The notes beneath the pieces are model-generated. The model made no database searches. It saw only the letters and a program-made list of their open reading frames with translations, and had not been told where the DNA came from. Shown piece by piece: positions 36,111 to 48,457 of a stretch of 64,000 bases of DNA. Position 1 is the first letter of the stretch; every line of letters begins with the position of its first letter. Source of the DNA: Eutrigla gurnardus. Lineage: Eukaryota > Chordata > Actinopteri > Perciformes > Triglidae. Made by a program: the position numbers and the translations under genes. The stretch spans positions 13,560,382 to 13,624,381 of the forward strand of contig OY741281.1 in the NCBI GenBank assembly GCA_963514095.1, written 5' to 3'.

Positions 36111-39100
36111 ATGCAGTCTGGAGTGCGTCAAGATAATTAGGAAATATGATCTGAATGGACCCTTTGCCTGGAAAGGTCTGCTCAAGTTGCCTCCTTCACC
36201 AATTTAGTAATAAACATTTCGCTTCAGACATTTGCTGAAACATTTCAATTGAATTTTATTTTCTTGTAAAGAATAAACGCCTCGCAGACATGGTTTACCA
36301 CAAATTCACACAGTAAAACAAGACTTAAATGCAATTTTTTAACGAGCAATGAATTGCCACAACACATACTAGTGTACACTGACATCAGCTGATAAAAGCA
36401 AAGTTGCTTACTGTTCCGAAATACAGAGGTCTGGTACGCTACATCATGTCATGTGCAAATTAAGTAATCTTATTTCAGGGAGACTTGAGTTGTGGGTTGT
36501 CTTATTTGGGGTTTTAGGCCTGCAGAAGCAGCACACATCAGCAGCAGCAGCAGCTCAGACTTCCCTCCTCAGAGAAGCAGCTAGATTACCTCAATCACTC
36601 TTGATGAAATCCAGTTTTTTGGAAGCCGATCAGATAAACTGATTCAGAAGACATATAGGACTTTGAAATCTTTAAATATATAAATCCTTCCTTAAATATT
36701 AAGAAAAAGCTTTTGATGTCGGCTCCTCTTGCTGAGATCAATCTTTGGTGGAAAATGTGCTCCTCATCAGCGGAGTCTCGGATACCGTGTGTTGCGTTCT
36801 CGAGTAGGTCTGCTGTTTGGGCATCAGTCATCTGCTCACCAGGGGATTGGAATTACAGGAAATAGTGCGATTAACTGCTGGCGCGCAATGCACACAGAGA
36901 GAACATATGTGAAACGGCTGCATCTGTGGTGGTAGCCTCTTACATGTGATAGCACAACATTAAGACTTTTGGGACTCATGCGGATCCACTTTTGTGGAGG
37001 TTTGGTTTTACAACCATCGGATCTGACTCTCCAAACAGATGATTGGGCATTTGCGCTTTACAAAAATGCTTTTCGCTGTCATTATCCAAAACAGACTTCC
37101 TCAAAAGAACTGACGTGATATCCATGTGCACACTTCTGCATTCAATATGGGCGAGTGTAACAAAGACGTGAGCTGTTGGTGTGTTTCTGCTTCTCAGCGC
37201 TTGTTAAAGGGTGACAAGGAAAACATGAGGTAACGCTAGATACTATGATCTTACTGTGGCTCCACCTCTGGGGTGCCACAAACAGCCCCCAACACCTCTG
37301 ACTCTATAAATATGTAAAATCCCTGGCATGTTTCTGGGCCCCCGCTGAGCTTTGGGCCTCTGAATCATTCAGCCGCCCCACCTCCTCCACCAACAGTGCC
37401 CCTGCTTGGCCTCTTTGGGGAACAGTGAAGAGTAAACAATGTAAATAAGTCATGATGACCAGGATTTGTTGGCAAAACCTGCAACAGTGCAACCCTCCGT
37501 CTAGCAGCTGTGATCAGGTAAGGAAGGGAAGCTGTTGCATCGTAATGAAATGCAGCAATTAGATTCAATTCAATCAAGAGGACAGATTTTGCCGACATGT
37601 CCTTTTTGAAAACCCACGCTCGGTTTGTTTAAGGAGAGAAAAGACGAAGTGAGGACATTGTGCCATTTATAAAGCTGTCGGCCATTTATCAGCACATGCT
37701 GCCAAGGTTGGATTCAGCCTTGCAGCAAGCTAGTTAAAGACAATCTGAAGTAAACAAGTTAAAAAATAAATACATGTCCAAACACACCAGAGGTGTACAA
37801 ATAGCAAGAAGTCAAAATGTGGCTGAAATGGTCATAAATCCGATTCCTTTTGATGGATGTGTCTAACCAATATTTTTTCATTTCCAATCACATTCAGGCA
37901 AACGTGGATGTGTTTCCTCATGGTTTGTTTTGACAGCCAGGTTGGAAGCTTGCCAATTATAAATCTGCCACTCAACTTCTGCCAGATTGAATTCTGGTGA
38001 ATAACTCAATAAAAGGATCAGATTTAATACATTTTGCTCGATGGCTTAAACGCATCAGTACAAAGTACTGAAAACGACTTCTAGTCATCGAAACATGTAT
38101 TCGTCTTGTGTGTTGCAGCCAGACCTCAAATTACATTAAATTACATCCGTTTGGTTTTGTTGGTAAAAGAAATGGTATTTTCTACCACGCATGGAAGCTA
38201 CAGCAGGTCTAAGGTTAGGGAAATGTTGTGGAAGTGAACAGTGACATTGGACATAATGTCAAACGCAGAATTGTCCAATAAGGACCTAATTCTCAAGGAC
38301 ACTGGGCTGTTGGGACCTCATGTCTCTTCATAACCTACATAAAGTTATTCCTTGAGTCTTCCAGTGCACAATGTAAGTTTATTTTCACAGGTTAAGGTCA
38401 GGGTTGTTACCGTTTAAGCCTTGAACTCCCCTTTTTTATGCAAAAGGAAAAAAAAATTGTAGGGCATTCAACGTTCAACACAAATTATCTCGGTTTGCTT
38501 CTCAAACATTAGGTTTAATGTTCTGTCTATGAAGAGGTATATAATTGGACTCAGAGCCAACATTTGGTTGGCCCATTGGTTTCTCCCATTTTCATGAAAA
38601 GCATCTTGCAAATCTAATTGCATCCGTTCTTCAAAATGTAATAATTGTATCAAGGCGAGCATCAGAGCCATTTAGTGCCATGCTGGCGTTTAATTGTTGA
38701 TGGACTCCATTTATTCCGAGGCATTCAGGCCAGGGATGCATTTGCCAATAATCCTTTAATATGAGGCAGGAAGGAAGGGAATTATTTGAATTGCAGTGGT
38801 GGTAGCAGAGCGGGGGGGGGGGATTCTGGTTGAGAAGAATGGTTACTCAATAAAAGAGATGATTAATAGTGAACTCCATTATTGAAAGGCCTCACTCATA
38901 AGATGTTCTCATCTCCCCGGGGAGCCAGCCGAGGACTGCAGGCTAGGTTCACACTGTTGTTGTTGTTTTTTTTTTCATTACTAGAAATTTCCTCATAACA
39001 CCATGGCAGAGAAAACAACACCCCTGGGGGCTCCGACGCAGGAGAACGGATGTTCTAAAACACCTATGAGGCCTCCAATTAATCCTATTGTTCACTCAAT

Positions 39101-40079
39101 AAAAACGTGTCCAAACCAAAAGTGGGGCACAGAGCGTCGGTGGGAGCTGAATTTATGGCTTGTTGTTGCCCCGGTCACTCAGGTTTATGGAGCGGGTCAG
39201 GAACAATAACATACGTTACATCCTGGAGTGTTGTTGGACTTGTGATGAGAACGCTTAAACTACCGACAAAACGAACAAACGCGAAAACCAATTAATAATG
39301 AAAGCCATTAATCAAGTGACCTGAGCAACATGTTCATTGGATTCATTTAATCTGCATACAAAACTCAAAAGGGTCCTTTTTGAGAAGGACCATTGGCACT
39401 ATTATGAATAGGCTAATGGTTAAGTAGACTGAGTGCTCAAACGACATTTTGAAAGCTTTTTGGAGCCAATAATGGACTGGGATGGATGTGGAGTGGACCT
39501 GAACATAGCTCATTAAACGCTGGGGTGAAAAGCTCTCGGCAGGCTCTCGACTGCATGGCTGAGCAGTTCCAATCACCTCCAGTCAACCACTGGCTAGAAA
39601 CTCCAGTTAAAGGAGCTCCTCCAGTCAAAAGGTGCTTTGTTATGTTATTGTGTCGAATAATAAGTTCGCACCTGAGGCACGGTCAGGCAGCACTGGACTT
39701 CTCTGGTGACAAATCATTGTCTTGGCAGAGCTCACAAGGACTCTTTCCTCACTCTACTCATAGCTGAATGGCAAAACACAGATTTTTTTAAATTATAGAT
39801 TTTACAATCGGCATCTTGATCATAAACTGAGCCTATAGTTAGATGTCGTAAAATGCCTCCGTACGGGCAAACTTGCTGCCCCCACAGGAGCGATTATTCT
39901 TGTCTTAAATGCCAAAGTAACAAGTGTTTTTGGCATTTAGCATCGGCCGTAAAAACATTTATCCGTAACTCATGTCGACCCTCGGCTCCCGGTAGTTTCT
40001 ATTTGGCATAATGTGTGCGCGCAAATGCACGAAGAACAAAAGACAGCTGGTTTTTATTCCAGTAACCTTTATGCCTCCC
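36111..40079. other. Unique non-coding stretch with small simple repeats
   Basis: No gene recognised. (CAG)5 lies at 36539-36553, a G10-type run at about 38811-38821, and GTT repeats plus a T run at about 38957-38977. Open frames are all under 100 codons and unrecognised. Confidence 0.5.
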
Positions 40080-40430
40080 AGTTGGTCTTATTAACCACAT
40101 GCTTACTGGTTCCCACGCGACTTGTTATCAGGGTTTACATTAAACATGAATTTAGAGGTTCTACCAGCTGATAATTCGTCATTAGGCTGTTGTAAGCCCT
40201 GCTCTATCGCCTGTTTAATTCTTCATGCAGATTGCGGGGGTCGGTGACCTTACAGGATGTGTGTGGCTGCGGTGAGTAAAAGTGACCACCTAAGTAATTA
40301 TGCTGCGAGGAGGCCAAGGTCAATTAGAGAGGAAAAATCAAATGAGTGCAATTAAATTAATGTTAATATATCCGTTGCTACCGCAATTAAGGGCCTCAGC
40401 TGTCAGATTATTCGGTTAGGAAGGTGTCAG
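40080..40430. promoter_or_regulatory. Candidate conserved non-coding element
   Basis: A repeat-free block with TAATTA at 40295-40300, three further CAATTA words between 40320 and 40390, and TGATAATTCGTCATTAGG at about 40170. Spaced homeodomain-type sites of this density are typical of vertebrate developmental enhancers. Not tested for conservation. Confidence 0.3.
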
Positions 40431-41453
40431 AGTGGCTGAAGGAGAGCTCTCTCCACCTTTACACAGTTAATGAACACTTCAGCTCAGCATCAATCACTTT
40501 CTCTTGATTGCCCAAAAAGCAAACTGTTTCCTTTCAAATCTGAGCCGACGTCTTTTTGGGCTTTGTGTCTGCATTTTATGAATATGTTAATACAAAAAAA
40601 GGAAGAGCACATTTTGACCCTGATCGACTGCCAATAAGTGACAAATTCTAATGGGCAGAAAATAAAGAGGAGCATCAGTCAGCCACGGACAGATAAGTGA
40701 GGAGCAGGTAATGGGAAGAAGCCAGCGGCGGCTGGCATTGCTGGTGATATCTCTATGCAGCAGACGTGATGCTTGAGAGGATTTGGGAGGCTGGCTGGCA
40801 GGAAGTATCCACACAGGAAGATAGAAGCTGTAGCCGTCTCAGCGGCTAACAAACGTTGACTGTAAGCAGTATTTAAGTGTCTGGTAAACGAGACGGCTTC
40901 AGTCTTTTGAGGAATCGTATTCTTCTTCTTCCACCATACAATCAAAGCTTAAGACCGGTATCTTACCGTAATTCAATTTATGACAAATTAAGGATATATC
41001 CTTGAACAATGCAGAGAAGCCAAAGAAACGTCTTGCTTTAAGAGCGACTGCGGCTGCCCTTTACCTGACAATGTGCTCCACATAAAGTCAGTCCGAGCCA
41101 TGGGGAGGAAGAGCTGTCACCGTATCCCTTATCATCCGCCGCAGCATTGTGGATGTCAGGACTCCTGCTCTTTTCATTTCTTACGCCCCTTTTTTCTTCT
41201 CCTCCCTCCCGCCTTTGCCGTCTCCCCCCGGTATTCAAGCGGTTTAAGCAACGCATATAATCTTCAACCACCCAGCCAGCCCTAAGCCTCAAAGAGTCAC
41301 CCAGATATGGGCAGATGGAGGTGAGCTATCAGCTAACCTGTAACCGTGGGCCTAAGGCGATAATCATTTCAAAACTGCGGGCGGAAATGGCTTTAATAGC
41401 CCTGTAAAGGTAACGTTTGTCTGTCTTATCACACCTGGCAGATGCATCGCAGA
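40431..41453. other. Unique non-coding stretch
   Basis: No gene; a pyrimidine-rich patch lies at about 41185-41230. Confidence 0.5.
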
Positions 41454-41469
41454 GGGGGGGGGGGGGGGG
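41454..41469 (+). repeat. G16 homopolymer
   Basis: Sixteen consecutive G followed shortly by GGGGGCAGGAGCAGG. Confidence 0.95.
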
Positions 41470-42679
41470 AAACGGGGGCAGGAGCAGGAAGAAAGCATCA
41501 GCTGATAACGGTCCCTCCCCAGGGAAGGATGAGTCTGGAATCTAAGGGGGGAAAAAGTGCTTCCTCCAGGAGAAAGTTTAGGGGATTAAGGTTAGTGGCT
41601 TTTCCCCTCTGTTCCACCTGCACCTCATCCGCACCTTACCTCATCCTTCATCCACCAGCCAGCTGTTAACCCCTGAAATTAGCTTTTATGAGCCTAGCAA
41701 TATATTTGACAGACACCTTGTAGTTTTACCCTCTGGGGTTCAAAGCTTTTCTTTTTTCCCCCCGCATCATGACTGGACAGTGTTTCGTTTTCCTCATTAC
41801 CTCTCGTCTCCTGTATGTTTTACTGACCAGTGGCATGGCAACGGTGCATGACACCCCACCTGCCTCCGTCCAAAAGGCCCCTTTCATGTCGGCAAAGATT
41901 CCGTGATGGCTGGCCTAAATTGAAACACCAAACCTGCAGTTTCAAAGGCCCCTCTCTGCTGGTTTATATTTGACCTATTGGGTAAGTCAAGGGTGATTGA
42001 GAAAGCTTCCACTGATGTTTTATAGGGAGCACGGCCCTCTGTGTAGAGTTACAGAATCACTGTAATACTCCACCGAGGACGGCCCTGGACTCCATCTCTG
42101 ACTGCAGCTCTTGGCATTTGAAGGTATTTCTCTCAGGGCCGTTTCAGTCGCTTACCTCAGGCTTGTGTGTACCGGCTCGGATTTATGTGCGACCCCATAT
42201 TGTTCACTTCTGCTTCAATGTAAAATCTTTATGGAGTGGTGATGGAAAAGTTTATTGTTTTGTTTATTGTTCCCAAACCAAGAGTGGCGCGGCTTTGGAA
42301 AGGGAAAGAGAATCGTAGACAGTTGTGAAGGTTAACATAAATACTTAAATGTGTTGCTGTTATTTAACTTTATTTAACTTTACTTTACACTGCGATATTA
42401 CTACCTTTAATGTAATAAAGCATCTGAATAGTTGAAGAATTATAAAGAGATGAGATTCTAAATTATATTATGGTTCTCTGTGGAAAGGTATGGAAGGATA
42501 ATTACTTTCCATGACAACCATCTGCTTGGTTCATTCTTGGTTTGATTTACATTACAGCCCCTTTAGCCTGCATTCATTACATTATTAGATCTAATAAGTT
42601 TAAGGTGTGGAAGTTTCTCAAGATGCATCTTGATGCGGACTCGACTTTCCATCGATGCAGCATCTAACATAAACACTAA
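41470..42679. other. Unique non-coding stretch
   Basis: Nothing gene-like. The short tandem TTATTTAACTTTATTTAAC lies at about 42360-42380. Confidence 0.5.
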
Positions 42680-42750
42680 CATAGTCCAGCCTGTTGAAGT
42701 GCCCTTGGGCAAGATCTCCATGCCCCAGTTGCAAACTGTGATTGCTGCAT
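42680..42750 (+). repeat. Fragment of a common teleost interspersed repeat
   Basis: GAAGTGCCCTTGGGCAAGAT followed by CCCCAGTTGCAAACTG resembles the CCTTGGGCAAG...CCCCAGTTGC block found in abundant fish repeats. Only about 70 bp is recognisable. Confidence 0.4.
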
Positions 42751-44295
42751 GTGTGACGCTGCAGGGAAAGTGTCGGTGAAGACTTCTGCATATGTGGACC
42801 CTGCCTGGAGGACGCCAGAACGGTTGTCACATATTCCGACTGCTGATCCTCAGCTCCGCCTCACAGATGACCTACGAACAGTGAGGGCTTTCAGAAGCGG
42901 GGCCAGAACCCTCTACCCTGTCGGAGGAGGACCACATCATATCCAGCCTCTCATAGAAGACCAATACTCCTACCGCACAACAGAACTGTCATACCCCGGT
43001 CCGGCCATGAGCCACATCCTTTTCCTTGCCATCACCTTGAGTCAAATTGGGCCTACGAGTCTCCTCCCTGTGATGACTGATTGTCAGCAGCCATGTACGG
43101 CTGACAGTGATTTCTCTTTAATGGCTGATTGAGCATGTCACCAGTCACACTATAACCCGCGGTTTGATACGCTGCAGGCCGGGCCGTTTGACAGCCATGA
43201 CAGCTACTGTCACCCTCAGTCAAAGCAATAACGTCCCGGCAATCAGCTGGAGATGGAAGAGCGCCGGCTTCCTGTGTACCTTCACGTAGAGGCGGGAAAA
43301 AAAGAAAGTATTTTAACATCTGCTGGAACTAAAAAAGTTGGAACTAAAGAAAAAAAAAAAAGGGAGAGAGAGTGGAGGTGATCTATAACCGTACTCACAT
43401 CCAGACGTAAAGTAGAGGTCGTTCCGGTAAGCGCCTCTCCCTGTACCGAATCGCACTTTGAAGTGTTTAGCTGTGTTTAACACTCCCATTGTGCTGCAGG
43501 GTAGAGATAACTTTCGACACACCAATCTCTCTCTCTCTTCTTCTCCGTCTGTGTTTTCTCCTCTCAGCGGCACCGAGACGGTTGCTATCTGCACCTTTAA
43601 TGCCGTAATTAATTCCCTGACACCCTTTTCATCTCACTAGTGAAAATCATCCCGCTGCATGCCTCTAGGTATTAGCGTACGCTCTTTATTTAGTGAAGAA
43701 GGGAGGTGAAAATTAAAGCTAGTTTGCATGAGACGGGTGACGTGTCTGGCAGCTCAAGTTCATTTCTAACCTTTGGTATTCAAATGTCTTCTGATTTGCT
43801 TAACTTTCTGATACATTCTTTTTTGTGCCGCCGTACTTGTACGGAATACAAAACTTGACGGAGGAACGTTACGGTGATGAGATAGGACATTCAGTAATCC
43901 AGCGAATTCAGACTGTAGATGAAAAGCGAGGGAGGTGGAGAAAACAGTCCGCTCTCGGAGGCGGTATTACAGTGATTCACACACAAGTAACACGGTCATG
44001 GGTCATTCTTTCTGGATACATTTGTTTAAATTATGGAAAACGCTTTTCTTTTGTTTCTGGCAGCCGCATTTGAGGAAGCAGGACATGAGCTAAATATTAA
44101 AATGAGACTAATCCTGCATGTTTGAGATGCCCTCTTCACTGTTTGGTTATGCCAAAAGGAAATAATGGAGCAGTGATCCGCATCATGTCGCCCTGACACT
44201 AATACCCAGAGGTTGACAAAAATGTCTGTAAATTCAGCAAATCTTTTGTTAAGTCCAACAGAGCTTTCAGTTCAAAAATACATTTTATAAACAGT
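42751..44295. other. Unique non-coding stretch
   Basis: The 127-codon frame at 42749-43132 has no recognisable domain. An A12-type run lies at about 43349-43360. No other structure was seen. Confidence 0.5.
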
Positions 44296-44332
44296 TGTCT
44301 GTCAGGAGCAGTGTTTTCATTCCTGACAGACA
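44296..44332. repeat. Perfect 12-bp stem-loop
   Basis: TGTCTGTCAGGA (44296-44307) and its exact reverse complement TCCTGACAGACA (44321-44332) are separated by 13 bases. Too short for a microRNA precursor. Confidence 0.8.
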
Positions 44333-45040
44333 GATCAGTCTGTGTGAATACAATCACAGATTGGGGCTCTGCGATAAAACGATCTGGAGATTTTCCCAAT
44401 AAAATCTTCCACAATAACAAATTTATGAGACGGATAGCATCGGCTCCACTACTCCGTCGCTGTTGCAGCTGTATAATGGTGAATGCATTGTTTTGAGCGT
44501 CAAAATTATTCATTTAACTGTCAGAATACAACATTTGGAATGTCGAGAAGAGCCGCACGACTGAATTATTTAATCTCCAGTCAAGTCAAAGTCAAAGTTA
44601 CTTAATTGGTCTCCAAAGGAGAAATTGGTCTTGGATAATAGGGAAATTGCTGCATCAATTACATTATTTACAACACACAACAGACATCCAACAGACACAA
44701 AAATATAGAAAAAAGTAGCATGCAGCAGTGAAATGGCCAACAAATGTCGAATGTACTGTTTATAATCAACTGTCAATGACCTGCCCGTTCTGATTTCTGG
44801 TTTCTTCAGGGTTCTGTCCTTAGCAGAATGAAAGCTGTATTTTCCAATGCAACTTTGTTTGTATGGACAAAATGATCCAAATGCACCTCAAAGAAAGCCA
44901 TATTCCAAAATGAGGCAGATATGATTATTTAATCATCAGTCTAAATTATTTTCCCTTGGCAGTAACCATGGACACTGTTGAATGTACATTTCTAACATCA
45001 ATGCAGGGAATGTCAAATCCTTCCGAAAAGGAGACTCTAA

Positions 45041-45046
<6 letters not shown>
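44333..45046. other. Unique non-coding stretch
   Basis: No gene or repeat family seen. A CAAGTCAAAGTCAAAGTTA imperfect tandem lies at about 44581-44600. Confidence 0.5.

Positions 45047-45129
<83 letters not shown>
45047..45129. repeat. (AC)n microsatellite, about 41 units, one interruption
   Basis: AC repeat broken by a single TA at about 45096-45097. It is the longest dinucleotide array in the window and likely polymorphic. Confidence 0.97.
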
Positions 45130-45134
<5 letters not shown>

Positions 45135-45297
45135 CAGTGAAGTGTGACTAAATATTTTCCTTGGTTGCACCGGTGCTCCTTACAATTAGCTGGTCTGTTT
45201 ATTTGTGTAGCAGCACCTAAATTATGTGCTGGTGCACCTAAATTAAAAAGTTTGGCGTACCAGTGTGACCAATGTAAAAAGTTAGTCTGGAGCCCTG
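45135..45297 (-). mobile_element. Probable DNA-transposon fragment
   Basis: Read on the minus strand it starts CAGGGCTCCAGACTAACTTT and carries repeated GGTGC/CACCTAAATT words (AGGTGCACCAGCACATAATT). I recognise this order from an abundant fish repeat with that terminus. The second end merges into the AC microsatellite. Confidence 0.45.
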
Positions 45298-47179
45298 CGT
45301 TCCTACTGTAGCTCAAACCTCTCATTTAACAAATAAATAGCTTCAAACTGAGCAGATATTAAAAGTGTTGCTATAGAGTCAGATGTGGGTCTTCCTCCCA
45401 TTCAACCCACTGGGCCTCAGCTGGAGAAGCAGCCTAGTGTTACTACCCGGCATTGGGCAGCAGACCGCTTTCAGGCCTTGCTCAATCTCACTTGCCTTGA
45501 TAAGCCTTACTGCTCACTGTTTTCCCTTAATTCTCACCGTTTGGCTACCCTTCACCACCATCCAAATCCATCCTCCTAATCCTGCCTCACTCTCTCTCTC
45601 CACAAATCACCAGCGGTGGAAGCTTAGCTGCAGTAGCTAGCCTAAAAGCTGCCACGTGACTCACAGGTGTGGATGAAGTGGGGCTCAGCATCACTGGTGG
45701 AGGAGCTCTGGGGTCTCCCACTTTCAGTCAACCCCCGTCAGTCTCACGTGATTGTCAGCATGATGCATTCTGCTGCGTTCTTTGCTGTAATTTAACTTAT
45801 CTTCCGAAGAAAGCGTGACTCCAGATTTTAGACTGTCCAAACATGAGTAATTGCTACCTGGCACAATCAAACTGAAGTGGAGGAGGCCTGAGCCAAGGAT
45901 GCTGCTAACTTCCTGACTAACCCACTTCCCTTTAATACACAAGTGAAAGCTGAACAGGGCCTTGGCTTGGGTCTTGAGGAGTCGCAGCGTTTATTGACTG
46001 ACAAATAAACTGTAAGAATGCTGCACTGCTCCGTTCGAGCTGCCAACTTCATGCTCCTCATCTAACACGTTCTCGCTCTCTCGACCGCACCCTCACTAGC
46101 GTTACGTCAGTCAGACACACAGCTGGTGACCTCGCAGCCAATCGATGTGTCGATGCAACACCGCGGCTGCTAACTCTCAAGGACGGGTGAACCCGCTGTG
46201 TGCATGAACTGCAGCTGCCGATTGTGCATGGGGTCATTGTTGCGGCCAGGCAGCATGTTAGGCACCTGACGGTTAACAGTGAATGATTGGTTAATGAGGC
46301 TCGGCTATCGCTCAGAAGAAAAAAACAGCATCCCTAATTCAAGAGTGTCAATCTAATGTCAGATCAGGAATCATAGGTTGGGTTGAGACAGAACAATATG
46401 AGCATCATCTATTGTGAGAAATAGAGACAACACTACCGATGTCTGGAGAGACGTTGCATGTTTGCTGGGATATGTTTTCGCAACATAGCATCTGCTTGAC
46501 AGTGGATCGTGTTCCCTCTGCTCTTACACTACATGGCGTGGTCGTGACAGCCGTCAAGGGTCTTGGGTGTCTGAAGGGAACACTATTCCATCACCGAATG
46601 CTAAGCAATGACAACGTTTGAGTGAAATTAAAGTGGAGAGCTGCCCACCAGTTTCCAGCCGAATCCCTCTCTTCATATGTCTCTCTAAATGTTTGTGGAT
46701 ACAGTTTGTACACTTGCCTGTCCGTTCTCCGCTACATTCTGCAGGAGAATAGCAGGTGGAGTGGCGGCCCACGCTTCTCGCTCTATGTTTAACCTGTGAG
46801 AATCAACACCCCCTGAGGTGGTGTGACACGTCGCTCCCAATGGGTGCCCGCCTGAGTATAATTAAACTTGGGTGGAAACTAAACTTGTGTCGGTAACTGC
46901 AGACATCAGCGATATGACTGAAGTCAGCTTTCTTGTTCCCCTGCTATTCTCTTGATGGTGCGACTTGCCAACTTCTCAGATTTATGTCCCATTTTAATGA
47001 CTTATTTAGCGAGTAGTTTAACTGAAGACAGTGCTGCTGTCGGAAAAAAATACATAAAACAATTCACCTTTAACTGAGGCCTATAAAACCCAATTTTTAG
47101 TTTTATATACAACACTTTATAACTATTAGGTCAGCTCATAAATTATTCTCTACTGAAGAGTGGAATGACATTGCAAAAT
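45298..47179. other. Unique non-coding stretch
   Basis: No gene recognised; a CT-rich patch lies at about 45588-45602. Open frames are all under 90 codons and without family resemblance. Confidence 0.5.
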
Positions 47180-47575
47180 CCACTCGATCGAGGTCCAGAT
47201 GGAGACCTTTCGTTATCCCCGCGGATGTAAAGGCGGTTTTCACAGCTCGTGTTGTGGCTCGCCAAAGCAGGAAAGGCACAGGTGTGATTGATAACACTGA
47301 AAAAGGCTGCATTCCATTTAGATGAGCTAGTTCCAGGGTCCTGGTAGAGGCCTTTTCCACAGCGGCCATTCTGACATGTCACCACAGGGTAAACACAGGT
47401 GTAATTAATAACATTAATTATGGCCCTGTTCCAATTAGTTGGGCCGGGATCCTGGTATTTTGCATGCTGGAGTAGCTGTGATGCACTAAACTGAATGGGA
47501 CCATGATTAATTATAGCGTTTACACCTGTGTTTACCCTGCTATGACCAGTCAAAATGGCTGCTTTGAAAAAGCTC
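47180..47575. repeat. Foldback-type interspersed repeat with a partial direct copy
   Basis: The segment 47350-47440 (through CACAGGGTAAACACAGGTGT) is repeated inverted at 47480-47575 (through ACACCTGTGTTTACCCTG), leaving about 40 bp between the arms. The left part, 47180-47345, is a diverged direct copy of one arm. The CCTGGTA words at 47340 and 47451 are 111 bp apart, so a minus-strand open frame (47143-47553, 136 codons) reads a repeated peptide beginning YQDPG. I read it as a repeat, not a gene: the frame is preserved only because the period is a multiple of three. Confidence 0.65.
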
Positions 47576-47939
47576 GCTGGTTGTGACCCAAATAAGGAGA
47601 CGACCTTTGTGGTCTACGGCAAACTTTTGAAGACGGCGACAACCCAAACCTAGCCGTCTCCAAAATGAGACGATGTGGTCGACAGAGGATTTCCTGTTTG
47701 CGTCACCAGCTGTAACTAATTAAAATAAAACATACTATCTTATAGTGAAATCTGTTCTGCATGTCATTTATGTCAGGTAAACAATCTCTGAAAGTTATGT
47801 AACTGCACTAAAGTCATTAGGGAAAAAAAATGTGGAGTTGTGAGAGTTCATTTGTGTGAACGCTCGCCAGAGAAACATCAGTTTGTCACGGTCGGCACCT
47901 GGAAAACTCAGAGGTCGGAGATTACAACTGGGAAAAGTC

Positions 47940-48450
47940 TGACCTCCAAGATGTCTGGAATGCAGCTACACTTGTACTGTACTAAAGTATATTTATGAGG
48001 TACATGTACTTCTTGTTGCCTTTACTTCTGCTCCATACATTTCAGAGATTAATATTGGACTTTTAGTCTACTGCATTTATTTGACAGCTTTAGCACCTGA
48101 TTACTTTGCAGAAAAAATATTACATTAAAAAGACATTTTATAAGCAGTATATTAACGTACTGCTGCAAATAACGTTTATCAATATTACAGATTATTTCCT
48201 AGATTGATGAATTGATTGTTCGGTTTCAAAATTCCCATCTCACTTTCTCAAAGTGCAAGATTATTTCTTGAAATGTTTTTTTTTTTTTTTGTCAGTTAAA
48301 AATAAAACAATGAAAGGCAAGGAACTTCCATATGTGAATGTGAAAAAATGTTCAGCCATTTTTGACTAATCCACTGGTATTCTGATCATTTGTCCAACGA
48401 CTAATTTATTCGTCGACTAGTTGTTTGGTTGTAACAGTTGAGTATTTTTT
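47940..48450. repeat. Decayed interspersed repeats
   Basis: At 47940-48180 the ordered words GAGGTACATGTACTTCTTG, CTCCATACATTTCAGAGA and ATTTATTTGACAGCTTTAG match an abundant fish repeat rich in ACTT. The part at 48180-48450 ends in AACGACTAATTTATTCGTCG, typical of a hAT-like family. A T15 run lies at about 48275-48290. Edges are uncertain. Confidence 0.5.
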
Positions 48451-48457
48451 AGATTGT

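Noticed and set aside
44296..44332. Possible microRNA precursor
   Set aside because: Stem is only 12 bp, and flanking bases do not extend pairing.
44936..45130. Frame rich in Cys-Val repeats
   Set aside because: It is a translation of the AC microsatellite.
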